Below are positions 43,864 through 53,500 of a stretch of 64,000 nucleotides of DNA, piece after piece. Each line of letters starts with the position of its first letter. The stretch's first letter is position 1. This DNA is from Eutreptiella sp. 'Long Island Sound 2002' (Eukaryota; Euglenozoa; Euglenophyceae; Eutreptiales; Eutreptiaceae). The position numbers and the translations under genes were made by a program. The stretch covers positions 3,941,658 through 4,005,657 of the forward strand of contig OZ038394.1 of NCBI GenBank assembly GCA_964036045.1, read 5' to 3'. The notes beneath the pieces are model-generated. The model ran no database searches. It saw only the letters and a program-made list of their open reading frames with translations, and was not told where the DNA came from.

Positions 43864-45714
43864 CAGGACCGGCTGGAGCCCCGACCGGCCGCCCCGGGCT
43901 CCGGCGTTGCGGACACGGCGGCAGAGCTGCGGGCGCTCGCCCGCCGGTGGGAGACAGCAGCCCGGTCAGACGACCCCTGCTCACCGGAGGAAAGCGCCAT
44001 GCAGTCCTGGAGACCGAGAACCCGCTCGCAGTACGCGTCCCGAATCCGGGCCTTGGCGGCTTACGCGGACCGCACGGGCCCGCCTGATACAGCCGCGGCA
44101 CTGGCAGGCCTGCTGGCAGAGCGGGCGCAAGCCGGCGCTACAGCGTCGGCCCTGCGGGGTATTACCTCCGCGGTCCGGGCCGTGGAGGACCTCCAGTGGC
44201 TGCCCCCAACAGTCACCACCTTGCACAAAAGGATTGCGGCGGGAGCCGCATCCTCGGGCTCTCAGCCCTATCTGTCCCCAGCAGGCTTGGTCCAGCTGGT
44301 CGAAAAGGCCAGAGACTCTAGACACGGAGCGGTGTTCAGCGCATTGGCCATCATCAGCTGGGTATGCTACCTGCGGGTGGGCGAAGCAGCTGGCATCAGG
44401 GTTACTGACCTGGCTATGCCAGGCTTTGTCCAGTTTTGGAACTCCAAGACAGGGGAGGAGGGGTACACCACCCGCCCCCTGTACAGGTATGCGGACGGCG
44501 TCCGGGCGTGGCTTCATGGCCACATGGTTTCGCTGGGCCGATCCTCAGACATGCTCGTCTGGCAGTCAGGGGAAGCGGGGTTGGAGGCAGGCATGGCCGA
44601 AACCCTGGCGAGCACCGCCCACTCCCGGGCCAGGTGGCACGCCCTGCGCAGGGGAGGCGCCGCAGCGACTTGGGCTCGTAAACCAGACCTCGCCTACTAC
44701 AAATGGTGGGGCAGATGGCAGAGCACGGCCGTGGCGATGCAATACGGCACCAAATGGTCAGACCCGGGAGTCGTTGCCCCTACGGTGCTGCCCGCATGGT
44801 CCCGTGACCAGGGGCCTTTGCCGACTCCGGAACGCGTGGGCGTCCTGGCCCTGTGGGGATCCCCGATGTTCCCCAGTATCGCGAGCGCCCTCAACACCCC
44901 GACCAAGCGCAAGCCGAGACTTCCGCGAGGTCAGGAGCTGGAATCCACTGCGAGCGGCACGCTTGGGGGAGGAGGCGACGGAGACCAAACCGCGACCGAG
45001 CTGGAGGAATCCCCAGGGGACGGCCCTGCTGAGATGGTCCCGGGGCCTGACACAGCTCCTACCCTCCCTCCACTTCCTCCTTTGGCCTCTGCCATTGAGC
45101 GCGGCGCCGTGTCTCGGGAAGATGCGGGTCAGCTGTGCACGGTGGCGGGGCCTTTGGTTGCCGTGGGGGGGGGGGCGTGCGGGCCGGGGACGGCAGCCGG
45201 GCCCATCAATGTCGATTCCGACGTGGACACCGACGACAACAGCGAGGATTCCGGAAGCGAGCCCTCTGGTGAATTCGCAGTCGGCAGCGCCAGGGGCTCC
45301 CCCGGGCGTCGACAGGCCGGAGTTGCCAGGTTCGTTGGGCGGGAGCGTAAGCCGTGGTCCTCTAGGGCAGCCGTTGGCCCTGTCAGAGGAGGACCCGCAG
45401 CGGGCTCGAAAGCTGGAGTGGTGGGCCGTGTCCACCGCACATACACGGGGCCGCGTCGCGCTAAGGTGGTCCTGGGTGGTACGCAGGCCGTGCGATCCCG
45501 AGCCCCCGCACGCCGTCAAGCTGGGAGACCTCGTTTGGCCCAGCAGATCGGAACGCCGCAGCCCAAGCGCATCAAGCTCGGGCAGGGCGGGCATGTCCGG
45601 ACGCCGGAGGCGCAAGGCCCGGTGGAGGGTGCCTTCGTGGCTGCAGCTGAGCGTCTCAAGGCCAAGGCTTGGGGGCGGGCGGGCCCAGTGGCGTCGCCCC
45701 CCCCCCCTCTGTAA
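43864..45714 (+). CDS. Tyrosine recombinase of retrotransposon
   Basis: The frame opens right after the gag TGA; the first ATG is at 43999, giving 571 residues. Numbering from that Met, the N-terminal SAM-like helical domain begins MQSWRPRTRSQYASRIR. The catalytic domain carries Arg126 in SWVCYLRVGEAAG, His214 and Arg217 in RWHALRRGG, Trp240 in KWWGRWQS, and the nucleophile Tyr249 in AVAMQYG. That is the full R..HxxR..W..Y set of tyrosine recombinases, which integrate the circular DNA copy. A Pro/Ser/Asp-rich tail of about 300 residues follows, part of which (45046-45180) is duplicated in the element's 3' region. The ORF ends just after a C11 run; deleting one C would fuse it in frame to the RT. 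Confidence 0.85.
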   Translation, partial: QDRLEPRPAAPGSGVADTAAELRALARRWETAARSDDPCSPEESAMQSWRPRTRSQYASRIRALAAYADRTGPPDTAAALAGLLAERAQAGATASALRGITSAVRAVEDLQWLPPTVTTLHKRIAAGAASSGSQPYLSPAGLVQLVEKARDSRHGAVFSALAIISWVCYLRVGEAAGIRVTDLAMPGFVQFWNSKTGEEGYTTRPLYRYADGVRAWLHGHMVSLGRSSDMLVWQSGEAGLEAGMAETLASTAHSRARWHALRRGGAAATWARKPDLAYYKWWGRWQSTAVAMQYGTKWSDPGVVAPTVLPAWSRDQGPLPTPERVGVLALWGSPMFPSIASALNTPTKRKPRLPRGQELESTASGTLGGGGDGDQTATELEESPGDGPAEMVPGPDTAPTLPPLPPLASAIERGAVSREDAGQLCTVAGPLVAVGGGACGPGTAAGPINVDSDVDTDDNSEDSGSEPSGEFAVGSARGSPGRRQAGVARFVGRERKPWSSRAAVGPVRGGPAAGSKAGVVGRVHRTYTGPRRAKVVLGGTQAVRSRAPARRQAGRPRLAQQIGTPQPKRIKLGQGGHVRTPEAQGPVEGAFVAAAERLKAKAWGRAGPVASPPPPL

Positions 45715-45769
45715 GGGTCCCGACAGGGGTGGGAGGGTGCAGGAACAGCCCCCCCTCTTCCTGGAGTTC

Positions 45770-47662
45770 ATGCAGGCACTCACCCCCCATTTTCACTGGA
45801 TAGCCGAGCGGGAACGTTGTGGCTTGTGGATGGTTGCGAAGAGGGTGGATTTGTGGTTGAATAGAGTATTCGATACAGCCGAGGATTTCCGCTTGCAAGG
45901 GGCTTTACCCGCTCTCCTGGGCGCCTTGCGCAAGCTCCACCCGGACGCCTGGGAGGCATGCCTCCATATCAACACCTCCCCCATTCCGCGGTTCATGGGG
46001 GGGGTCGAGGATGCCATTTTGGACCGGGGATTGGGGCCGATAGGCTCCCACCAGCTCCCTGACGATCTGTGGGACGCTGTCGTACCGCCCTTCTACCGCG
46101 GAGGGCTCCAGGACTTTGACGTCGAGCGGGAGTGGCAGGACGGGGATAGGGTGGTCCGAGGGGCAACCAGATGGGTGTCGCAGCAGGTCCAGAGGATAGT
46201 GCAGGCGTTGAGGGGGGCGGGGGTCTACGAGGAGACGGCTGACCCCCCCCCGCCCACGTGTTACCCCTTCGTCATTCCCAAATCCTCCGAGAAGGTATCC
46301 TTGATCTTGAGTTGCGTCAAGATCAACAAGAGTGACGGGGGCAAGCCCCCCACTTTTAGATTGGATTCCTGGGAGGATTTGGCTAGGTCCTTGTCGGCAT
46401 TCCCGCCTGATGTGGACCTCTACGGCCTCCACATTGACCTCAAAAATGCGTTCTGGAGCTTTTGCTTGCCCCAGGGTGCGCGCCAGGTTTTTCGCTTCCA
46501 GCCCGCCCCCGGGGCTCCGCCTGTGGCGCTGTCGCGCCTACCATTTGGCTGGAAATACAGCCCCTATCTGTGCCAAACGAGTTTGGCTCGCATTCTCCAG
46601 GGGGTACTGCCCCCCGAGATACTCCTTGTGCACTACCTCGATGACTTTTTGCTCGTCTTCACTGATAGGGAGGTGCTCAGGGAGGCGGGGCGAGTGGCAG
46701 TGCGTGCCCTGATCGAGGCTGGGTTCCTCATAAGTCCTAAGAGTGTCCTGGACCCGGTGCCTCTGGCGTCATTCCTGGGGAAGGAGCTCGACTTGCAGGC
46801 TAGGCAGATCAGGAGCCATGAACAAGCACTGCTCCAGTTGTGGGCGGGATGGCTGAGGCTGGCGGTTGGCGCAGGCAACGACCGGCACCTCCAAAGCTTC
46901 CTGGGTTTGTTGAATTGGCATGTGCGTCCGAGGGGATTGGGTTGCCCTTTCGCGGCGGGCGCCTACTGCTGGTTGCGCTGGGGTAGGACGGTGGGGGGGG
47001 TCAAACAGCCGGCCCAGGGCTTCCCCCTGAAAATGCTGGGCAGCCTCGCAACATTGGTGGCGGTGGCGGCCGAGCCCTGGCATGCGCCGGGCGGGGAGGC
47101 CTGGCGGCAATTGAGGGCCCTCCAGTTTGGGACTGAGGATAGGCTTTCGCGATCCTCTCTGTGGTGCGGGGGCGTCGTCATCTGTGTCGATGGAGCGCGC
47201 GATGCGGGGTGCTGGAGGGTGGGGGCGCTCGTGCCGGGAGTGGGTGTGCGTACGCATGTGACACCTCCTGCCCGCTTCGCCAGCCAGCAAACCACGGAAC
47301 TGAGGGGAGTGGCGTGGGCTGTCAGGTTTGCAGTCAGGACATGACACCGATCTGTTACGGTCTGTAGCGACAGTGAGGCGGCCATTGCTCAGGTCCTCAG
47401 ACTGCGCGCGACTAGCTACCTGACCCACCACCAAACGGTCCTTCGGTCGTTGGCTAGGGTCCTGTGGGTATCAGGGATCGTGCTCCGCCTCGTGTGGGTG
47501 CCCTCGGCGCTTCAGCCGGGAGACCCTATGTCCAGGGTGACGTCAGTGTTCGGAGGCTCACAGGCCAGAGCGGAAGTCGAGGCTTGGTGCACGTGGGATG
47601 CATTGCTGGAAAATCTGGGCGAGGCTCGGGTGAGGGGGGTGGTGTGTCTCCGGGGATGCTAG
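45770..47662 (+). CDS. Reverse transcriptase-RNase H, one in-frame TGA
   Basis: The first ATG after the recombinase is at 45770; the same frame is open upstream to before the C11 run. RT motifs include HIDLKNAFWSFCLP (A), SRLPFGWKYSP (B) and VHYLDDFLLVF (YxDD at 46634-46645), then FLGKELDL. RNase H follows with ICVDGARDAGCW (first Asp), QTTELRGVAW (Glu) and, beyond a TGA at 47342-47344, VCSDSEAA (Asp) and VPSALQPGDPMSRV. The frame resumes unchanged after the TGA and ends at a TAG at 47660-47662. Ending at the TGA would remove a catalytic Asp. This enzyme copies the element RNA and degrades the template. It is either read through or a single-nonsense pseudogene. Confidence 0.8.
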
Positions 47663-47739
47663 CCCCCCCCCCCCCCAGTAGACCAGCGGCGGCAGTGTAT
47701 GCGCCCTCCATGTAGCAACCTTTTTTGCTATCTGCACCT

Positions 47740-48249
47740 ATGACCAAGAGTCGGGGCTCGCGTGGGGCCCACAAGCGACGGGGTTCCCGTGGAGCCCGCC
47801 GAAAGGGTCGCCATGGCGGACAGCGGCACCAGCGTTCCGCCGACGCCCAGCAGCGCCGGGCGGCGAAGTGGAGCAGCGTGCTCCGCACCCGCCTTCGCGG
47901 CAGGTTGGCGCGCCCGCCCATCCGCCGGGTGCTGCTCGGCAACGGGGTGCGCCTGTGCCCCCAGTGCCCCCTCCCTGACGACAGGGAGGGGTTTTTGGAA
48001 CGGGCGGTCCGGGACGTGGCCGCACGCGTGGGAGGCACGCCGCACCGCCGCACAACCCCCGACGGCCGCAGCGTCAAACCCCCAGGGCGGCATGCCTGCT
48101 GCCAGGTCTGGGAGGTAAGGCTGCCGGAGGGAGTCGCTGTGGTCTCCCTAACGGACTGGAACCACGGACGCAGGGTTGCTGTACCCTATATATGGATCCA
48201 AGCCCGGTATGGGCTGGTGTTGCAATTTGCCCGCCTCTTCAACCCGTGA
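47740..48249 (+). CDS. Extra ORF of YR retrotransposon, unknown function
   Basis: An ORF of 169 residues from ATG at 47740, 78 bases after the RT-RNase H stop. The first 50 residues are highly basic (KSRGSRGAHKRRGSRGARRK). The rest contains RLCPQCPLPDDREG and, later, HACCQVWEVRLPEG, with four or five Cys that could bind a metal. It ends VPYIWIQARYGLVLQFARLF. It does not resemble the methyltransferase or hydrolase sometimes found in DIRS-like elements. The tail QFARLFNP is echoed by nearby CGATTTGCCCGCCTCTTTGT repeats, so it may itself be partly built from the 3' repeats. Confidence 0.5.
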   Translation: MTKSRGSRGAHKRRGSRGARRKGRHGGQRHQRSADAQQRRAAKWSSVLRTRLRGRLARPPIRRVLLGNGVRLCPQCPLPDDREGFLERAVRDVAARVGGTPHRRTTPDGRSVKPPGRHACCQVWEVRLPEGVAVVSLTDWNHGRRVAVPYIWIQARYGLVLQFARLFNP

Positions 48250-49430
48250 GATCTGACGACTGTCGTCGTCGTCTGTGCCTGCCCACTGCAGTGGGTGTCC
48301 CTGACGGCTTGGCCGCTGGGTGCTGATTTGGTTTTGTATTTTTGGGCCGCGTCGGTCCGCGTTCCGCTGGAGCTGACGGCCGGGTGCTGGGACTGACCGC
48401 CTTTTACCGTCAGTGAGACTCAGCGACAGTCGTGTTCGCCTGTATCTGCCCTCTGCAGAGGTTGACTCCGACGGCGTGGCCGCTGGGTGCGCCTGCTTTG
48501 TTGTCTTTTTACTTGGTTGGCGGCACGGCTGCTGGGTGCTTTATTTTTTCACCTTTTTGGGCCAGCCTCACTCCGCATCCGGCTGGGACTGACGGCCGGT
48601 TGGTGCGATTTGCCCGCCTCTTTGTCCGCAGGGCACGGCGACCGTCGTGATCGCCTGTATCTGCCCGCTGTGGTGGCTGTCCGGGGCGGCATGGCCGCTG
48701 GAGGAGTCCGCCGGACGTGGCGCTGCTGATATAAGCTTGGTGCCCAACACGGCTCCTGCCTTCCCTCCACCTCGGCCTGGGGACTGACATTGAGCGCGGC
48801 GCCGTGTCTCGGGAAGATGCGGGTCAGCAGTGCACGGTGGCGGGTCCTCTGGTTGTCGTGGAGGGGGGGGCGGGGGGGTGCTGCTGTTTGTTCTGCCTTT
48901 TTGCTGGATTGCTACCTCGGTGCACATCCCTCTGGGGCTGGGGTTAGGTTGTGGACCCTGTGGTGGATACCTGGATACGGCGGAGACCTTGTTGGGCCTG
49001 CCTCACTCCGCGTCTGGCTGGGGCTGACGGCCGGTTGGTGCGATTTACCCGCCTTATTTGTACTTGGGGCACGGCGACCGTCGTGACCACCTGTGTCTGT
49101 CCACTGCGGTGACTGTCCATGGCGGCGTGGCCGCTGGAGGAGTCCGCCGGGGGTGGCGCTGCTGATATGGGCCCGGTGCCCGACACGATTCCTGCCCTCC
49201 CTCCACTTCAGCCTCTGGCCTCTGCCATTGAGCGCGGCGTCGTGTCTCGGAAAGATGCGGGTCAGCAGTGCACGGTGGCGGGTCCCCTGGTTGTCGTGGG
49301 GGGGGGGGGGGGTGGGTTGCTTCTGTTGCTTTGCCTTTTGCTTGATTACTACCTCAGTTCACATTCCTCGGGGCTGGGATCCGGATGTGGGACCTGTGGT
49401 GTGGGAACTGGGTACAGCGGAGAATGAATA
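48240..49430 (+). repeat. 3' repeat region of YR retrotransposon
   Basis: Imperfect long repeats with a period of about 430-445 bases occur at roughly 48586-48990 and 49019-49430, with shorter partial units at 48240-48480. Shared blocks are CTGACGGCCGGTTGGTGCGA, GGCACGGCGACCGTCGTGA, GTGGCCGCTGGAG and TTGAGCGCGGCGYCGTGTCT. The last block and its surroundings also match coding sequence inside the recombinase ORF (45046-45180). Confidence 0.75.
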
Positions 49431-49469
49431 CCCAAGTCCTGTGCAGTTTTCTTGTGCTCTGCTTGTGCA
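49431..49469 (+). repeat. B1 internal repeat
   Basis: 39 bases (CCCAAGTCCTGTGCAGTTTT...) identical to 49776-49814. One base (T) separates it from A2. Confidence 0.9.
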
Positions 49470-49470
49470 T

Positions 49471-49537
49471 ACACTAGTTGTGCCTCGTCTCAACTTTTGT
49501 TTGCGTCTCCAATGTTTAGGCAGTTTTCCTGTCTTTG
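49471..49537 (+). repeat. A2 internal repeat
   Basis: 67 bases identical to A1 at 43151-43217. Confidence 0.9.
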
Positions 49538-49775
49538 CCCGCCCACCCACCCACTGACCGGCTGACCCCCTGAGAGCACCTGCCCTTTCCTTTCCCTTTT
49601 GAAACCGATTCCCTCGGGTAGAGTGGGGGATCTAACCGTGCTGCAGCGTGTGGACCAGGGTATAGGGTCAGGGTCCGTTTCAGAGTGGGGTCCCGCATCC
49701 AGCGGTGTGGTCCGCAGCGCACCCGTCCATACAACCGCCGGTATTCCGGCCTTGGAGATACTTCAGTACTGCCAT

Positions 49776-49814
49776 CCCAAGTCCTGTGCAGTTTTCTTGT
49801 GCTCTGCTTGTGCA
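49776..49814 (+). repeat. B2 terminal repeat
   Basis: The 39-base copy of B1; it marks the right end of the element. Confidence 0.9.
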
Positions 49815-50094
49815 AACAAGGATTAGGGCCACAACAAGGCAGGAGAGGCAACCAGAACAGCGGGAATAGGGAACCAGAATGGAGCAGATGGCAGAGCGTG
49901 CGCATGGGAGGCAGCGACAATAAAGGGGATGGCTTGGCCAGCCAGCCCCGTCACTACCGGGTGCCAGGGCAAGCCCTGCTCAACCGGCATCAGGTGGGGG
50001 GTGTCTCCCGCAGCCCAGATGGGCTGTTTGCGCAACAGGAGCGGGAGCCCATCAGGGGCAGACCAACCGTGAGGGGGGAAAGGACAGCGCGTGG

Positions 50095-50457
50095 AGGAAC
50101 AGGGCACCTGGGCCTCACGCACACAGAAACACAGCCAGGCAGGCTACGGACAGCCTGTGGACAGAGGTGCATGGACAGCAAAAACAGTCAAACGACCCGG
50201 CAACAACCAGCACATCCTCAATACGCCAATTATTGGGCGCCGCTGACGCGCAAACGGCACACCATGCCACATTCAGCGCAGCCCCAACACACCAACTACT
50301 GGGCTCCGCGAACGCGGAAACGACACCAGCAAGAGCACCGGCCGCAGCGGCCGACAGAAAGCAGCAACCCGACGCAACATGCGAAGGGAAGAACGGGTGA
50401 CTGTCCAGGGCCCCGTAAAGGAGCAACAACCAGACGGAATGTCACACAGGGGGGCTT
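50095..50457 (+). repeat. Dispersed NYWAP-repeat segment, copy 2
   Basis: Inverted relative to 1884-2243, with few differences. It stays open on the plus strand within a frame spanning 49685-50560 and encodes the same two NYWAPxTRKRH units. It sits between the retrotransposon end and the DUF4239 gene. Confidence 0.7.
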
Positions 50458-50464
50458 CATGGGA

Positions 50465-50494
50465 AGTCAAGGACCGGGGTCCCGGTCCTTGACT
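50465..50494. repeat. Perfect hairpin, 14-bp arms
   Basis: AGTCAAGGACCGGG pairs with CCCGGTCCTTGACT around a 2-base loop. It lies 70 bases upstream of the DUF4239 start codon and directly after the NYWAP segment. Confidence 0.85.
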
Positions 50495-50563
50495 CAAGAT
50501 ATCATTCCGCGTGCCCGTATCCGTTGCTTCGCATCCCGAATGGGTTTATTTTCTCTGTAGAAC

Positions 50564-53500
50564 ATGTTCAATGTTTTGCCCAATCCATTTTGCACCCACG
50601 TCCCTGGAAGTTTTGTCCTCACAAGCGTGGGTTTTGGTCTAGTTGTTTCAGTTCTAGTAGCGTGTGTTGCTCCTCCTAATGGACCCACGCGCTATGAGCA
50701 CAAATACGTGATGTCGCATGCGGCGTTACGGCAGGTCAAACCCGTGACGCGGACTGGTTTCGATGTAAATCGTCATTCTCAACAAAGGAGTGTTGAATCC
50801 CGAAGCCTCGCGACGGATGAAGCCCAAGATGGCACGGGAAGGGGCACGAGCCTACGCCACGGATTTGGTTTTGTGCCTGAGCACGTGACACGTCCACATG
50901 CAAGTACAATCAAAGGTGCAAGCATTCTCAACAATATCATGGTATGCATGTCCTTGCCACCTTCTTTCGTGAGTATTTTTTGCGAAATCATGAGTCGTTT
51001 AATGCATATGGGATCGGATCTCATGGAAACTCGTTGATGAATTAGACGGACACTCGCGACGCATGATGACATGCCCGTATGGCCTTGTTCCGTTGTTCGA
51101 TTCGCATCTTCCTCCAGGTGGGTGCCGTTCTCAATTTCGCATTTGTTTTTGCAACGTCGATCGTGTACACGTGGTACCAACCAAATCGGAAGAACATCTT
51201 GATGGCGCACAAGTCTTGGGCTATGGCGAGGATTGCTGGTATCCCCCCCGCATACTTCTGCATTTCATGTACACAAGGGACGGAGCCGTTTGTATGAATT
51301 TGTGTGTGGGCATAGGCATGGGCGTGGGTTCAAAACCCGAGGACCGCGGTGGGACTAGTGGCTTGTACGCACCATGTGTGAAGTGTCCCCTCATAGCCCC
51401 TCCATCAAAGAGGTCAATTGTAGAACTCTTTGAAATCCAAACAAGGAAAATCATCGACAAATCATGATGTTAGTCAAACCCAAAAAGCACCATGTCCCAT
51501 GCCATCTTGCAACCCGTCATCGGGTGCAAAAACACCCAAAATTCAAATTTGTTAAAGTGGGGTTGCAAGTTGGGGGGTGCGAGTAGCAGAAGATTGGCAG
51601 AGTATCCTTGCCACGAAGGAACACAAGAAGAGGGGCCAACCTGAGGGGCCAAGAACAACCCATGTGTTGCGGGGCTCGAACGGGCTCGGACTCCCTTGGA
51701 CGCCCGGGGTTCTCATCCGCTTCCCCACCTCCCCACAGAAATCCACCGAAACCCTAGGAATGTCACCAAAACGCACCTCTTGAACGGAGCGCAGAGGTGC
51801 CCCTTACATTCCCAATGTGAAGTGAACGATTTCTTCAACGATACCCACGAGTTCTGCACCGCTATTCAGGTGCTTACCCCATATGCCATCGCATCTGCGT
51901 TGTCCTCTCCCATGCCGACTCGCTTCGCCTCCCCTGCCCCTCCCCCCCGGACCCCGCCAACACCAGCCCTCATATACTTCAGCGTGAATGGCCATGTTCT
52001 CTTTTGCCTCTTCGCCTGTGGACGCATGTGGCACGCGAGCCAACCAGGGTGCGTGATCTTCGCGCTACCCCTTGCAGGGCAAGTCGATGCGTTCGAACGG
52101 GATCGACCGGCACGGCCAGGCGAGAACGACTTTGAATCACGGCTGGATCAGAGCGCTGGCGGTGTGGGTTTGGCACAAAATGTCCAAAGGCAAAAACTTG
52201 GGTCCCTTCTGACCTCCTTCGTGGTCTACTCGGGCGCGTTTCTCCTCACCACCTGTGTTGGGTGGTCCATGTTTCCCGTCCTGCAAGTTTACCTCCGTCA
52301 ATTGGACCCCATGCTTACAACTCTCAACCTGACCGAGGTCTCACAGCCTGTGGGCCTTGCCATCACAATTTTTGGGATTACATTCGGAAACCTGCTGAGC
52401 ACAACCCTCGGGTTCAATTTCAGCAGGTTGCAGTCTATCCGCATCGCTTTGTATGACGAGGCCGCGCAGATGAGCCTGCTCATGAACGACTTATTGATCT
52501 TGTTCAAAGATGTCCCCGCCGAGCGGGAGGCTTCATTCCGGCGGTTGCTCCGACACGCCAAGTGCACATATTACACCACTGACGAGGTTGTACCATGAGG
52601 CGTCACTTGCTTTTGAGTCCGGCTCGCCATCTCGTATTGTGGCTTCAGCTGTATATCCACAACAGTGTAGCAGAATGACAGAAGCACCTCCGTCGTGGGT
52701 CGGGTGAATGGGGTTTTTTCAGATTCCGGTCCCTGGGAAGATGGAGGTGCTGTTGTGTCGCTTAGTCAAGCAAGCACGAGTCACACGAGGGCCAGTGATT
52801 GCAACTGCTTCGAGTAACACAACGTGCTCGGCAGGCTGCCCCTCTGAGTCTTGGCATTCGGTCCTAATCAATCCCTGCGCCCTTCAGAGCCGCATCAATC
52901 AGAAGCTGGATTACATCTACGTCCCTGGGGTATCGCCGCCTTTTGACGACCCGCTCGTGCGGCTTATTCGCCAGATTGCAGCCTATTCGGGCAACCTACG
53001 GTCCCGTGACCGTTACTTAGGTATGCCAAGGCCAGGCCCCCAAGTTTACCCCCCCCCCCCCCCGAAGTGATGAATTAGAACGGCTGGTAGCCATAGGAGG
53101 AGGGGAGTACCCCCCGCACCCAGACTTTATAGTGGGGGAAAACGAAACTTACGAAAGGAAAATTGATTTGGGTTGTCTTTTGGAACACGAACTTTTGCCC
53201 CCCCCCGCAGCAGGGCAGGAGGGAGGGAGAGGGATAGTACGGACACCGCCAAACACCACACACGCCATCCAATCACCAAGTGTTCCAGATCGGGATCGGG
53301 GGGGGGGGGGGTGCTGCACATCCAGACACTTTGCCTCAGGGGTGGTTTGGCCAAGCGGGCCTGTGGTACGATGTCCCACATCAGTGGCAGAGAGCGGAGA
53401 GCACCCTCCAGGCCTCACGGTCTGCGGAGCACTGAGTGTGGAGGCCATGGAATGGGCGCCATGAGGGCAAAAGCTGCAATTTATGAGCAATGTGGCAGGC

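Larger units (their letters stand above)
43151..49814 (+). mobile_element. Tyrosine-recombinase retrotransposon (PAT/Ngaro-type ends)
   Basis: A 6.7-kb element with split direct repeats: A1 (43151-43217), then the coding region, then B1 (49431-49469) touching A2 (49471-49537), then B2 (49776-49814). This A1...B1A2...B2 layout is diagnostic of PAT/Ngaro-type YR retroelements, whose circular intermediate is integrated by a tyrosine recombinase. Coding order is gag, YR, RT, RNase H, then an extra ORF. YR before RT is unusual for DIRS/PAT/Ngaro but recalls kinetoplastid VIPER. Sequence at both outer ends shares GCAAACA (43147-43153 and 49812-49818), perhaps the crossover core. GC content is well above that of the flanks. 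Confidence 0.85.

Noticed and set aside
43907-45760. Long plus-strand frame overlapping the recombinase, apparently one 1145-residue protein
   Set aside because: Only its part after about 45717 carries RT-RNase H. The earlier part is the out-of-phase shadow of the recombinase frame and has no motif.
44758-45783. 341-residue minus-strand frame
   Set aside because: It lies antisense to the recombinase tail, is Arg/Pro-rich and has no domain; a GC-rich shadow.
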